This document shows positions 22,374 through 30,044 of a stretch of DNA of 30,262 nucleotides, piece by piece (the stretch's first letter is position 1; each line of letters begins with the position of its first letter). The position numbers were made by a program, and so were the translations under genes. The notes under the pieces are model-generated. The model did not search any database, was not told the DNA's origin, and worked only from the letters and a program-made list of their open reading frames with translations. This DNA is from CAYSWK01 sp964434735 (GTDB taxonomy: Archaea > Micrarchaeota > Micrarchaeia > Anstonellales > Bilamarchaeaceae), in assembly GCA_964434735.1 (NCBI GenBank), contig CAYSWK010000011.1, positions 1 through 30,262 on the forward strand. Reading direction: 5' to 3'.

Positions 22374-23474
22374 ATGTCACTTAACACAACCATTGCTTCG
22401 GCGCCAGGCAAAATACTTCTTTTGGGAGGTTATTCCGTTCTTGAACGCCCCAATGTTTCCTTAAGCGTTGCCGTCAATGCGTTTGTGCACACTACGCTTA
22501 AGCCTTCAGAAGACGATAAAATTCACATCTCAAGTTTTCAGATTTCCTACTCATCCGTTTTTTCAGTCAATGAACTTACTATTCAAGACCATACGGATGC
22601 AGGCAAATTCGTTTGTAATGCGCTTAAGTATTCCCTTTCTTACCTTAAGGCAAAACGGATTGTGATAAAGCCGTTTTCCCTTTCAACCCAAAGCGATGAT
22701 GCGTTTAACGTTGGAAATGGGAAATCAGGCCTTGGTTCAAGTGCTGCCGTCACCGTTGCAACGGTTGCCGCAGTGCTTAAGCTTCATGGGGTAACTTCAA
22801 AAGAAATTATCCATAACCTTTCGCAAATCGCACACAGCGTTTCCCAAGGAAAAATAGGCTCAGGTTTTGATGTTGCAACTTCAACGTTCGGTTCAATCGT
22901 ATACACTCGTTATTCCTTGGGTGCATTTGACATTTCAAGGCTCAATGATCCTATTTATTTGATTTCTTGCGCCGAAAAACAGTGGGATTATGTTATTGAG
23001 CCGTTTGACGCTTCAAAGTTATCCCTTCTTGTTGGAAATATCGTGGGTGCAAGCGCATCGACTACGGAAATGGTCAAAAAAGTCATGGAATACAAGCGCA
23101 TAAATCCGCAAGAGTATTCACAGCTTATCCGTGAGTTGAATATTACTAATTCACTCGGGATTGCAGCACTTTCAAGCAACGATTTTGAGGAGGCGGCATA
23201 TCAGATTTCCCAATCTCTTTCAAAGCTTAAGCTTCTTGGAACACATTCAGGATGCGAAATAATCCCTAAAACATTCGAAGACCTTATTGCAGAATCAAAC
23301 AAGCTTGGCGCAGTTGCAACTCTCTTGCCCGGCGCAGGGGGTGCCGATTCCATCGTTTCCCTTTTCACTTCTGAAGATGCAAAGGAAAAAGTAAGGGAAC
23401 TATGGGAGAAAAATCAAATCGAGCCCCTTGATGTTTCACTTGAGAAAAACGGCGTTCATGCACATTCACTTTAG
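22374..23474 (+). CDS. Phosphomevalonate kinase, ERG8 type (GHMP family)
   Basis: The protein phosphorylates 5-phosphomevalonate to the diphosphate, linking mevalonate kinase to MvaD. ASAPGKILLLGGYSVLERPN at the N-terminus, KSGLGSSAAVTVATVAAVL as phosphate loop, KIGSGFDVATSTFGSIVYTRY and the glycine motif LLPGAGGADSIVSLF are characteristic of ERG8-type PMKs. From the ATG at 22374 it is 366 aa. A GTG at 22365 overlapping the mvaD stop is an alternative start; GTGA five bases ahead of the ATG may serve as Shine-Dalgarno. ERG8-type PMK is uncommon in archaea outside a few groups such as Sulfolobales. Confidence 0.9.
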   Translation: MSLNTTIASAPGKILLLGGYSVLERPNVSLSVAVNAFVHTTLKPSEDDKIHISSFQISYSSVFSVNELTIQDHTDAGKFVCNALKYSLSYLKAKRIVIKPFSLSTQSDDAFNVGNGKSGLGSSAAVTVATVAAVLKLHGVTSKEIIHNLSQIAHSVSQGKIGSGFDVATSTFGSIVYTRYSLGAFDISRLNDPIYLISCAEKQWDYVIEPFDASKLSLLVGNIVGASASTTEMVKKVMEYKRINPQEYSQLIRELNITNSLGIAALSSNDFEEAAYQISQSLSKLKLLGTHSGCEIIPKTFEDLIAESNKLGAVATLLPGAGGADSIVSLFTSEDAKEKVRELWEKNQIEPLDVSLEKNGVHAHSL

Positions 23475-23483
23475 TTTTTATAA
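23475..23483 (+). promoter_or_regulatory. TATA box of hjc
   Basis: TTTTTATAA starts right after the phosphomevalonate kinase stop and is centred about 26 bp before the hjc ATG, predicting a leaderless mRNA. Confidence 0.6.
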
Positions 23484-23504
23484 TTTCCCCCCGTTACCAA
23501 TCCA

Positions 23505-23888
23505 ATGACCGTTTACCAAAAAGGATCACGTGCCGAACGTGAGCTTATCCAGCATTTTTCCTCAAAAGGCTTTTCAGTCATACGGGCTGCAGGCTCAGGA
23601 GTCAATTCATTGTCACCTGATTTATTAGCATTTAAAAGCGGCATCCAGCTTGCAATCGAAAGCAAGGCACATGAAAAAACGAGTTTGCAATTGGATAAAG
23701 AACAATTCGATGGTTTAAGAGAGTGGCAGGATAACACAGGGATCACAACATTGGTTGCATGGAGACGAAATCGTTTGGGCTGGAGGTTTATTCCTCTTTC
23801 AGTGTTCCATGAAAACGACGCAAGCTTTTCCATTTCCTGGGAAAAGGCAGAAATGATCGGTAAAAACATCGAGGAAATAGTCCTTTAG
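23505..23888 (+). CDS. hjc: Holliday junction resolvase Hjc
   Basis: Hjc is the archaeal four-way-junction endonuclease with a PD-(D/E)XK fold. KGSRAERELIQHFSSKGFSVIRAAGSG, PDLLAFKSG and LAIESKAHE give the active site Glu11, Asp39, Glu52 and Lys54, spaced as in characterised Hjc proteins. Length, 127 aa, is typical. The ATG is set by the TATA box about 26 bp upstream. It is followed by an ion-transporter gene with its own promoter, so a shared role is not implied. Confidence 0.93.
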   Translation: MTVYQKGSRAERELIQHFSSKGFSVIRAAGSGVNSLSPDLLAFKSGIQLAIESKAHEKTSLQLDKEQFDGLREWQDNTGITTLVAWRRNRLGWRFIPLSVFHENDASFSISWEKAEMIGKNIEEIVL

Positions 23889-23890
23889 TT

Positions 23891-23896
23891 TTTAAA
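23891..23896 (+). promoter_or_regulatory. TATA box of the antiporter gene
   Basis: TTTAAA is centred 24.5 bp before the ATG at 23918 and favours it over an out-of-frame ATG at 23913. Confidence 0.55.
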
Positions 23897-23917
23897 TGTT
23901 GCTGACAGGTATATGTT

Positions 23918-25195
23918 ATGGACATCGTATTTATTTTTTTTATTTTAGGAAGTATTATCCTCATTGGATACTTTTCAGAACTTATTTCAAAAAAATTCAA
24001 CGTTCCAAGCGCATTATTTCTTCTTATACTTGGAGTTGCGATGGCGTACTTCCATATGGTCGATGCTGGTCTTTTAGCCTCTTTTCAACCATTATTCGGT
24101 ACCATTGCCCTTTTGGTTCTTCTTTTTGACGGCGGGCTGTCGCTAACTCTTGAATCCGTTATTTTTAAGTCGGGTCGAGTTTTTGTGATGGCAATAATTA
24201 CCACCCTCCTTGCCATCATGGCTTCGATTTTAATCCTTTCAGGTATTTTTGGGTTTGATTTTCTTGTTGCGGCAATATTTGGGGCGATTGCAGGAGGAAT
24301 TGGTTCGTCGACTACGATCTCTATGACTAATACTTTGTCTGTTCCAAAGAATATCAAGGATTTTCTTACGCTCGAGTCCTCAATTACGGATGTTTTTTCG
24401 ATTGTGCTTACGATCGTACTTACACAAACACTGGTAAGTGGTGCTTTTAGTTTTCAAAGTATTGGCCAAGGAGTGCTTAGTACGTTTGCAGTTGGTGCAT
24501 TTATTGGCATTTTAGCTGCAGTAACATATCTTATTTTCCAATACAAAGTTCATGTAGGTTATAATTACATGGTAACTTTTGGAATTTTACTCATTTTATT
24601 CTCTCTGACTGAATTTATGAATGGAAGTGGCGCCATTGCCGTTTTAATTTTTGGAATCATTCTTGGTAATGAAAAAGAAGTCCGACCCATATTTAGAATC
24701 AAGAGCGTTGAATTTGAAAACCCCATTAAAAATTTCCAGAACGAAATTTCTTTTTTTGTCCGTACATTTTTCTTTGTTTTTTTAGGGATAACTGTTTCCA
24801 TACGGGATCTTAATATTCTTATTTTATCCTTCTGCTTTATTTTTGGGTTATACATCATACGGTATCTTGCACTTAGGCTTTCCCTTTTCAAATCGGAATT
24901 TGAGTCATTCGTTACTTTTTTATGTGCCGTCAATCCTCGTGGGCTTGCAACGGCCGTGCTTGCTACATATCCCTTAACTATCATTTCGTCCCTATCTGTA
25001 TCCGGTAGCATCTATTCTCAACTTTCATTATTTCCGGAGATCGCGTTTGATGTGATTGTTTTGAGTATTGTTCTTACAAGCGTTTTGGTACCGTTGGTTT
25101 TGCAAAAAGAAAAAAGTCAAGATCTTGAAGGCGTTGTCCCCTCTGAGGAAGATTCAGGCTCACCTGGTTTAGAAAAAGAGACACAAAAGGAATAG
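23918..25195 (+). CDS. Cation:proton antiporter, CPA1/NhaP-like
   Basis: The 425-aa protein is hydrophobic throughout, with some 11-13 predicted membrane segments and a hydrophilic acidic C-terminal tail (about 400-425). LLVLLFDGGLSLTLE, the core LTLESSITDVFSIVLTI and the late motif CAVNPRGLATAVLA are landmarks of Na+/H+ or K+/H+ exchangers of the CPA family. In the core the usual ND/DD ion-binding pair is represented by Thr-Asp (ITDVFS), as in several CPA1-type members. No TrkA-type regulatory domain is attached. The stop is 2 bp before a Na/Ca-exchanger-type gene, so the two form an ion-transport operon. Confidence 0.85.
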   Translation: MDIVFIFFILGSIILIGYFSELISKKFNVPSALFLLILGVAMAYFHMVDAGLLASFQPLFGTIALLVLLFDGGLSLTLESVIFKSGRVFVMAIITTLLAIMASILILSGIFGFDFLVAAIFGAIAGGIGSSTTISMTNTLSVPKNIKDFLTLESSITDVFSIVLTIVLTQTLVSGAFSFQSIGQGVLSTFAVGAFIGILAAVTYLIFQYKVHVGYNYMVTFGILLILFSLTEFMNGSGAIAVLIFGIILGNEKEVRPIFRIKSVEFENPIKNFQNEISFFVRTFFFVFLGITVSIRDLNILILSFCFIFGLYIIRYLALRLSLFKSEFESFVTFLCAVNPRGLATAVLATYPLTIISSLSVSGSIYSQLSLFPEIAFDVIVLSIVLTSVLVPLVLQKEKSQDLEGVVPSEEDSGSPGLEKETQKE

Positions 25196-25197
25196 CC

Positions 25198-26166
25198 ATG
25201 TTTATCGAGCTCCTTGTTTTGTTCGTTAGTTTGTTCGTTCTTTCAAAATCATCATCGTATGTGGTCGATTCTCTTGTAAAGATTTCAGTATTTTTTGGTA
25301 TTAATCAATTATCCATAGGTTTCATTTTGTTGGCCGTATCGACTTCAATTCCTGAACTTTCCGTGTCATTTCTTTCCTCATCACAAGGAAACGGGGCACT
25401 TGCCGCTGGAAACGTATTTGGGTCAAACACTGCGAATATCCTTCTTATTCTTGGTGCTGGCGCATTTCTCTACGGTTTTAAGTGTAAAAAAGTAGATTTG
25501 AAAAACGTCGGTATTGTTCTTGTTGCAACGACCGTTATCTCTCTTTATATTATTTTTAATAATTTATTCGAGGCAAAAACACTTGGATTTGCCGAAGGAA
25601 TGTTATTACTGGTCATTTTTGTTTTATACGCCTGGTATATGGTTTCTAAGAAAAAACTTCATGATGGGCAACAAAAAATAACGGGCGTAATTTCGAAGAA
25701 AGATGCCCTTTATGCATTTCTTGTTTTTCTTGTTGGAATTTTCGCCGTTATCTTCAGTTCGCATTACGTTGTTGATTCAGCAGTTTCACTTTCAAAAATT
25801 CTTGGGTTGGCCGAGAGTTTTATAGGGGCTACACTTGTTGCTCTTGGGACTTCATTGCCCGAATTAAGTATTGATCTTCAGGCAATTCGTAAAAAACAGT
25901 ATGGTTTAGCATTAGGCGATGCAATCGGAAGCAATATGGTTAATCTGACTCTCGTGTTAGGGACTGCGGCTGTTTTAAACCCCATTACGGTTACTCTCCC
26001 CGTATTTTTTGCAGCGCTTCTTTTTGCTGTTCTTGCAAATATGCTGTTATTTTATGCATCTGCGGTTGATCAAAAAATGCATCGTGTGGGCGGGGCGATT
26101 TTCCTCATTCTTTACGTCATATATCTTATTTCAATTGCCCAGTTGCAATGGACTGTTCTTACCTAA
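25198..26166 (+). CDS. Na+/Ca2+ exchanger-family (CaCA) transporter
   Basis: Two inverted alpha-repeats define the CaCA family. Repeat 1 is LLAVSTSIPELSVSF with Glu53, then GNVFGSNTANI. Repeat 2 is LVALGTSLPELSIDL with Glu222, then GDAIGSNMVNLTLVLG. These Glu residues are the central ion ligands in the archaeal NCX structure. Ten membrane segments fit the 322 aa. It exports Ca2+ or another cation in exchange for Na+ or H+. The gene follows the antiporter with a 2-bp gap, and its stop codon overlaps that of the convergent kae1 (CTAA at 26163-26166). Confidence 0.92.
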   Translation: MFIELLVLFVSLFVLSKSSSYVVDSLVKISVFFGINQLSIGFILLAVSTSIPELSVSFLSSSQGNGALAAGNVFGSNTANILLILGAGAFLYGFKCKKVDLKNVGIVLVATTVISLYIIFNNLFEAKTLGFAEGMLLLVIFVLYAWYMVSKKKLHDGQQKITGVISKKDALYAFLVFLVGIFAVIFSSHYVVDSAVSLSKILGLAESFIGATLVALGTSLPELSIDLQAIRKKQYGLALGDAIGSNMVNLTLVLGTAAVLNPITVTLPVFFAALLFAVLANMLLFYASAVDQKMHRVGGAIFLILYVIYLISIAQLQWTVLT

Positions 26167-27146
26167 TTTTTCCCAAAAATTTCCTTCATCTGGTCAATGC
26201 GGTACATCGTGTTCGGTTTCCAGTATTCAGTTTCCCGTGTCCCGTATTTTTTATACAAAATTTCTCCAGCATACGCGATCATTGCCCCGTTGTCGCGATT
26301 ATATTCAGCAGGCGCAACCCCAAAGCGAACGCCACAATCCTTTCCTATCAAAGAAAGTTTTGCGCACAGGTCTTTGTTCTGTGCAACTCCGCCGCATACA
26401 AGGAATTCCTTTTTACGTGTCAAATGAAGCGCACGTTCGGTTGCTTCGCATACCTCATCAAACGCCGTTTCCATAATTGAATATGCAAGATCCTCAGCCT
26501 TTTGTTTTTTAGATGCGTATTCACGTGCCGCATGGGAAAGAAGCCCTGAAAAGGACATGTTCATTCCCTTTACGGTGTAGGGCATGGGAACGTATGAACC
26601 TTTTTTTGCAAGCTCAAACAGCACCGAACCATGCGCATACTCAAGGCCGATTTCCCGGCCAAAGCAGTCGAAGAGATTCCCTATCCCAATATCAAGCGTC
26701 TCGCCAAGCACTTCGTAAAACATCCCTTTTTTTGCAAGTATTTGCGTATTCCCGCCCGAAACATACAGTACAAGCGGATCTTTCATGTTGCAAAGATGCC
26801 TGCTTACTTCTGCATGGGAATATCCATGGTTTACTCCAATGAGTGGTTTATCATAGTTGAGCGAAAGAAAACGCGCTGCAAATACTCCAACAGAAAGCGG
26901 GGCGCCAATGCCGGGTCCTTGCGCACATGAGATGAGGTCTACTTCTTCCATCTTGACAGACGCCTTATTCAGGTTTTCCTTAAGCACACGTCCAAAGCAT
27001 TCGGCGTGGTGGTCTGCCGCTTTGCGCGGAATTATCCCCTCATTTTTTGGCCGGTAAATGTCATGAATGTTTGAAAGAACGTTTCCATCTTCAACTATCC
27101 CGATTCCAAGCGTATGGGCAGTGCTTTCTATTCCAAGCGTTATCAT
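26163..27146 (-). CDS. kae1: tRNA N6-threonylcarbamoyladenosine synthase Kae1
   Basis: Kae1 is the catalytic subunit of the KEOPS complex that makes t6A37 on ANN-decoding tRNAs. The N-terminus LGIESTAHTLGIGIV, DHHAECF, the metal ligands His107 and His111 in VNHGYSHAE, YVSGGNTQIL, and DNGAMIAYAG with Asp285 are all present. Length is 327 aa; unlike several euryarchaea, no Bud32 kinase is fused at the C-terminus. TTTAAA at 27173-27178 lies 29 bp upstream. Association with rps27ae just upstream is a conserved archaeal neighbourhood, here interrupted by a CPBP gene. The 3' end contains an 18-bp match to the GTTTCC/CAGTTT repeat. Confidence 0.95.
   Translation of the reverse strand: MITLGIESTAHTLGIGIVEDGNVLSNIHDIYRPKNEGIIPRKAADHHAECFGRVLKENLNKASVKMEEVDLISCAQGPGIGAPLSVGVFAARFLSLNYDKPLIGVNHGYSHAEVSRHLCNMKDPLVLYVSGGNTQILAKKGMFYEVLGETLDIGIGNLFDCFGREIGLEYAHGSVLFELAKKGSYVPMPYTVKGMNMSFSGLLSHAAREYASKKQKAEDLAYSIMETAFDEVCEATERALHLTRKKEFLVCGGVAQNKDLCAKLSLIGKDCGVRFGVAPAEYNRDNGAMIAYAGEILYKKYGTRETEYWKPNTMYRIDQMKEIFGKN
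26216..26233. repeat. GTTTCCAGTATTCAGTTT element inside the kae1 3' end
   Basis: GTTTCCAGTATTCAGTTT matches 10083-10100 with two mismatches. It encodes part of the Kae1 C-terminal ETEYWKPN segment on the minus strand. Homology to the intergenic repeat is possible but chance is not excluded. Confidence 0.3.
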
Positions 27147-27172
27147 CAGTATTTTTTTGGGTAAAGAGGCTA

Positions 27173-27178
27173 TTTAAA
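27173..27178 (-). promoter_or_regulatory. TATA box of kae1
   Basis: TTTAAA within ATTTAAATA is about 29 bp upstream of the kae1 ATG, giving kae1 a promoter separate from the ribosomal operon. Confidence 0.5.
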
Positions 27179-27193
27179 TCCAGTGAATTTTCC

Positions 27194-27796
27194 TTAAAAT
27201 AAAAGAAGCACGATTACGATTGAAAAAAGGTTGTATGCAGAATGCACAAGAATGCCTGGCACAATGCTTTGGCTTTTGCTAAAGAGGTACCCGAGCACTA
27301 ATCCAATAGTAAATGTCCCTACAACCTGGTAGATGCTTCCGTACGTAAGATGAACGAGCCCAAAAACGATTGCAGACGGCAGTATTCCAAATCGTTTGCA
27401 TAAAAGTCCGCGAAAAAATATTTCTTCGGTTACGGGTCCGACAGCAACTGCAAAAAGAAGCACGTACCAGGGCAGTTTTTGTATCACTTGCGGGGTTGTA
27501 TTTTCTGCAGCGGGAAAGAGTAGTTTTACGCTCAATCCTGCAATGACCGCACCAACTACCAATAAGAGCATTCCAAGTCCTACGTACTTAATCACGTCCT
27601 TAAGCGGTAAATTTAGCCCTAAATCGTTTGCAAGCGTTTGCCAGTTTCCTCTCCATAAAAATGCACAAGCAATTGAAACAATAAGCATATGCAGTCCAAA
27701 TGCCTGAAGGTAGGTGCCCGGTAAAAGTACGTTGCCAAAAATAAGCATTAAACTCGAAATAATAATAAGAATAATAAAAAGTAAAGGAACTTTCAT
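27194..27796 (-). CDS. CPBP-family intramembrane metalloprotease
   Basis: The 200-aa protein has about eight hydrophobic segments and the three CPBP (Abi/CaaX-type) motifs: EEIFFRG with Glu124, Glu125 and Arg129; FGLVHLTYG with His149; and HSAYNL with His185. Members cleave prenylated or other membrane peptides, or act in bacteriocin immunity; the substrate here is unknown. The ATG lies 5 bp after the rps27ae stop, so it appears to be the last gene of the eIF5A-S24e-S27ae transcript. It separates that operon from kae1. Confidence 0.88.
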   Translation of the reverse strand: MKVPLLFIILIIISSLMLIFGNVLLPGTYLQAFGLHMLIVSIACAFLWRGNWQTLANDLGLNLPLKDVIKYVGLGMLLLVVGAVIAGLSVKLLFPAAENTTPQVIQKLPWYVLLFAVAVGPVTEEIFFRGLLCKRFGILPSAIVFGLVHLTYGSIYQVVGTFTIGLVLGYLFSKSQSIVPGILVHSAYNLFSIVIVLLLF

Positions 27797-27801
27797 GAAT
27801 G

Positions 27802-27975
27802 TTACTTCTTTTCAAAGTAGCCGCATTTTCCGCAGCTTGATCTGTCCTTGTGGTCTGCAAGACGGGTTCCCGTTCCGCATTTGGGACAGTGCTTCTTTGC
27901 TGCCTTGTAGGGCTTTGTTACTTTTTCCTTTTTAACTGGTTTTGCTGGTGCTGCTTTTTTCTTGTCATCTGCCAT
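27802..27975 (-). CDS. rps27ae: 30S ribosomal protein S27ae
   Basis: This 57-codon gene is easily missed because of its length. The product starts MADDKKKAAPAKPVKKEK, a basic flexible tail, and ends in a zinc ribbon: CPKCGTGTRLADHKDR followed by SSCGKCGYFEKK. The four cysteines (30, 33, 48, 51) bind zinc. S27ae is a small-subunit protein found in archaea and eukaryotes (where it is fused to ubiquitin). AGGTGA five bases before the ATG is a strong Shine-Dalgarno. The gene follows rps24e by 11 bp, a conserved archaeal pair. Confidence 0.95.
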   Translation of the reverse strand: MADDKKKAAPAKPVKKEKVTKPYKAAKKHCPKCGTGTRLADHKDRSSCGKCGYFEKK

Positions 27976-27986
27976 TTAGTTCACCT

Positions 27987-28304
27987 TTATTTCTTTGCAG
28001 GCTCCGCAGCCTTCTTTACCTTCTTCTCAACCAGCTTGTCCCTCAAAAGGACGTGGTACGGCTCGTATTGTTTCATTTTTGCAGCATTTGAGTATGCGTG
28101 TGCAACAACAGTTACTCGTTTTATTCCGTATTCTGGCTTGACTTTTGGCAATGCAACTAATTCGGAATTCAAACCGAGTTTTTCACAAACCAATTTTCTT
28201 ATCTCTGCCCTTGTGGGGGTTGCCTTTGCAAACATGATCGTTGCGCTGATTTCTTTCCTGTCGAACAACTTATTTGCGTGTTCTTGCGTTATTGAAATTG
28301 TCAT
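27987..28304 (-). CDS. rps24e: 30S ribosomal protein S24e
   Basis: MTISITQEHANKLFDRKEIS, ATPTRAEIRKLVCEKLG and GIKRVTVVAHAYSN match S24e, a small-subunit ribosomal protein of archaea and eukaryotes. It is 105 aa from the second ATG, with a basic C-terminal tail. Two adjacent ATGs occur (28307 and 28304). GGGTG lies directly after the eIF5A stop, five bases before 28304 but only two before 28307. Because four other genes here show five or four bases, 28304 is preferred. It is co-transcribed with eIF5A and S27ae. Confidence 0.94.
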   Translation of the reverse strand: MTISITQEHANKLFDRKEISATIMFAKATPTRAEIRKLVCEKLGLNSELVALPKVKPEYGIKRVTVVAHAYSNAAKMKQYEPYHVLLRDKLVEKKVKKAAEPAKK

Positions 28305-28314
28305 CATTACACCC

Positions 28315-28707
28315 TTACCTTACTCGTTCAACCTTTCGTCTTCCCATTGCCTCAAGAATTTCCAGTTCTTTTCCTGCGGCTGCGTTTGGAACAACATCTT
28401 CAGGAAGCTCAAGGTCATACATTTCATATGTTTGGCTGTCCATTACTTGTGCAATTTTGCCGTTTACCGACATGATCTGCACTACTTTTCTTTCAATGAT
28501 TGGGACTTCAACGTCTGCATCTGAAGGAGTGAGGAGCGTTTTCTTTTGGCCGTCGAAAATTCCGATTGCCGTAACGCGCATTTTTGCGGCACCGTGCTTT
28601 CCTGGTTTTGATTTTTCAATCTCAACCACGCGGCAAGGGATATCGTCAACAAGGACGTATTTTCCATCTTTAAGTTCTTTTGCTACTGAAAATATCTTCT
28701 CAGACAT
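28315..28707 (-). CDS. eif5a: Translation initiation factor 5A (hypusine-containing)
   Basis: eIF5A helps ribosomes through difficult peptide bonds and depends on hypusine or deoxyhypusine modification of one lysine. The modification loop is KSKPGKHGAAK with Lys37 in the canonical place. The C-terminal OB-fold part (VQIMSVNGKIAQVMDSQTYEMYDLELPED) is intact. Length is 130 aa. AGGTG sits five bases upstream of the ATG. The palindromic TTTATAAA at 28757-28764 would start a leader of about 27 nt. It is the first gene of the operon with rps24e, rps27ae and the CPBP gene. Confidence 0.96.
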   Translation of the reverse strand: MSEKIFSVAKELKDGKYVLVDDIPCRVVEIEKSKPGKHGAAKMRVTAIGIFDGQKKTLLTPSDADVEVPIIERKVVQIMSVNGKIAQVMDSQTYEMYDLELPEDVVPNAAAGKELEILEAMGRRKVERVR

Positions 28708-28756
28708 ACGTACACCTAAGCTTTGAAAAGTAACTGATTTCTAATATCCATTAGGT

Positions 28757-28764
28757 TTTATAAA
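28757..28764. promoter_or_regulatory. Perfectly palindromic TATA box shared by eIF5A and tatD
   Basis: TTTATAAA is self-complementary. It is centred 25.5 bp from the TatD ATG at 28786 (leaderless) and 53.5 bp from the eIF5A ATG, where it predicts a leader of about 27 nt holding the AGGTG ribosome-binding site. No other TATA-like box lies in the 78-bp gap. Confidence 0.6.
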
Positions 28765-28785
28765 CATGATTGCACCCCTTATTCG

Positions 28786-29505
28786 ATGGTTATGAGTATG
28801 ATTGTTGATGCCCACTGCCACCTTGACATGTGCAAAGAGGGTTCGTACGACGAATCCCAGATACTTCCTATTACTCATGGGCATTCGCACCATGCAAACA
28901 TAAAAAGCGTCACGTTAGGTACTGCAAAAAATCTTCCGTATGTCATCGGTATTGCTCCTCAATCGGCGCAAAAGGAAGGCATTTCAAAGCTTGATGAGTG
29001 GGTTTCATACATTAAGGCCCAAAAACCCGTTGCAATCGGTGAAATTGGCCTTGACAATCACTGGGCAACTGAGCAAAAACATAAAGCGCTTCAGATGTAT
29101 GCATTCAAGGCAATGGTTGACCTTGCCATCGACATGGAACTTCCCGTAGTAATTCATGCACGGGAATCGACAACTGAAGTGGTTGATTACCTCGAGTCGG
29201 TCAAATTTCCTCACGGGGTCATGCTTCATTTTTTCTCAGGGAATCTTGAGGACGCAAAACGCACAGTACGTCTTGGAGGAGTTATTTCAATCCCTTGTGT
29301 TGGTTCCTCACAAAGAAAAACAGTTATAAAGGAACTCGGAATAGACAGTATCGTAGTTGAGACCGATGCGCCTGCAGTTGGCAGGAGCCCGCAGGATGTC
29401 ATGCGAAGCATCACATACGTTTCAGGGATTCTTGGGTGCTCGTTTGATTCCGCCGCAGAAAAAACGGCGGAGAATGCGTGCAGGTTTTTCAACATTAAGG
29501 TGTAA
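28786..29505 (+). CDS. TatD-family metal-dependent hydrolase
   Basis: This TIM-barrel amidohydrolase shows DAHCHLD (His10, His12), GEIGLDNHW (Glu86), VIHARES (His124), LHFFSGN (His148) and VETDAP (Asp194), the complete two-metal site of TatD DNases. Members act as 3'-5' exonucleases on damaged DNA or RNA. At 239 aa it is slightly short for the family. The start at 28786 is supported by the TATA box 25.5 bp upstream; ATGs at 28792 and 28798 are alternatives. It is followed after 2 bp by the NYN-domain gene, making a small putative nucleic-acid-processing operon. Confidence 0.9.
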   Translation: MVMSMIVDAHCHLDMCKEGSYDESQILPITHGHSHHANIKSVTLGTAKNLPYVIGIAPQSAQKEGISKLDEWVSYIKAQKPVAIGEIGLDNHWATEQKHKALQMYAFKAMVDLAIDMELPVVIHARESTTEVVDYLESVKFPHGVMLHFFSGNLEDAKRTVRLGGVISIPCVGSSQRKTVIKELGIDSIVVETDAPAVGRSPQDVMRSITYVSGILGCSFDSAAEKTAENACRFFNIKV

Positions 29506-29507
29506 CT

Positions 29508-29975
29508 ATGGGACTTTTCGATTTTCTCACCAAGCGCAAACCACGAATTGCTATTTTAGTTGACGGCCCGAATACCATTAGAAAAGTGTTCAACATTAAT
29601 TTGCAAAAGGTAAAGGAGGAAGTTTCGCAGTTTGGTGAAATCCGTCATGCAAAAATTTACCTTGACCAGTACGCATCCGATAAGTTGATCGAGGCCATGG
29701 TGAACCAGGGATTTGAAACGGTGATAACTACAGGCGATGTTGATGTCACTATGGCAATCGAGGCCATGGAGTTTGTTGTTGACCCTAATATAGATATTAT
29801 TGCACTCATGACTCGCGATACGGATTATCGTCCGGTGTTGGTAAAGACTCGTGCACGCGGCAAGAAATCCATTATCATCGCAACTGATGTTGCCTTTTCC
29901 GCAGCGCTTCGAAATACGGCAGACCACGTCATTATTTTGAAAGATGGCACGGTTACGTACCAGAAAAATCCGTGA
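29508..29975 (+). CDS. NYN/LabA-like (PIN-fold) domain protein
   Basis: The 155-aa protein has the NYN-domain acidic set: ILVDGPNTIRK (Asp19), TGDVDVTMAIEAM (Asp77, Asp79) and LMTRDTDYRPVLVKTRARGKKSII (Asp104, Asp106). This corresponds to a family of conserved archaeal proteins related to LabA and PIN-like ribonucleases; activity is not proven for most. AGGTG lies five bases before the ATG, next to the stop of tatD, with a 2-bp gap. Co-expression with TatD suggests RNA or DNA turnover. Confidence 0.88.
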   Translation: MGLFDFLTKRKPRIAILVDGPNTIRKVFNINLQKVKEEVSQFGEIRHAKIYLDQYASDKLIEAMVNQGFETVITTGDVDVTMAIEAMEFVVDPNIDIIALMTRDTDYRPVLVKTRARGKKSIIIATDVAFSAALRNTADHVIILKDGTVTYQKNP

Positions 29976-29991
29976 TGTTCTTACGTATACG

Positions 29992-29999
29992 TTTATAAA
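29992..29999 (+). promoter_or_regulatory. TATA box of the Lsm gene
   Basis: TTTATAAA lies about 49 bp upstream of the Lsm ATG, predicting a leader of about 24 nt that carries AGGTGA at 30035-30040. Confidence 0.55.
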
Positions 30000-30044
30000 A
30001 CAATTCGCAAATACGTCTTATGTTATTTGTTTTTAGGTGAAATT

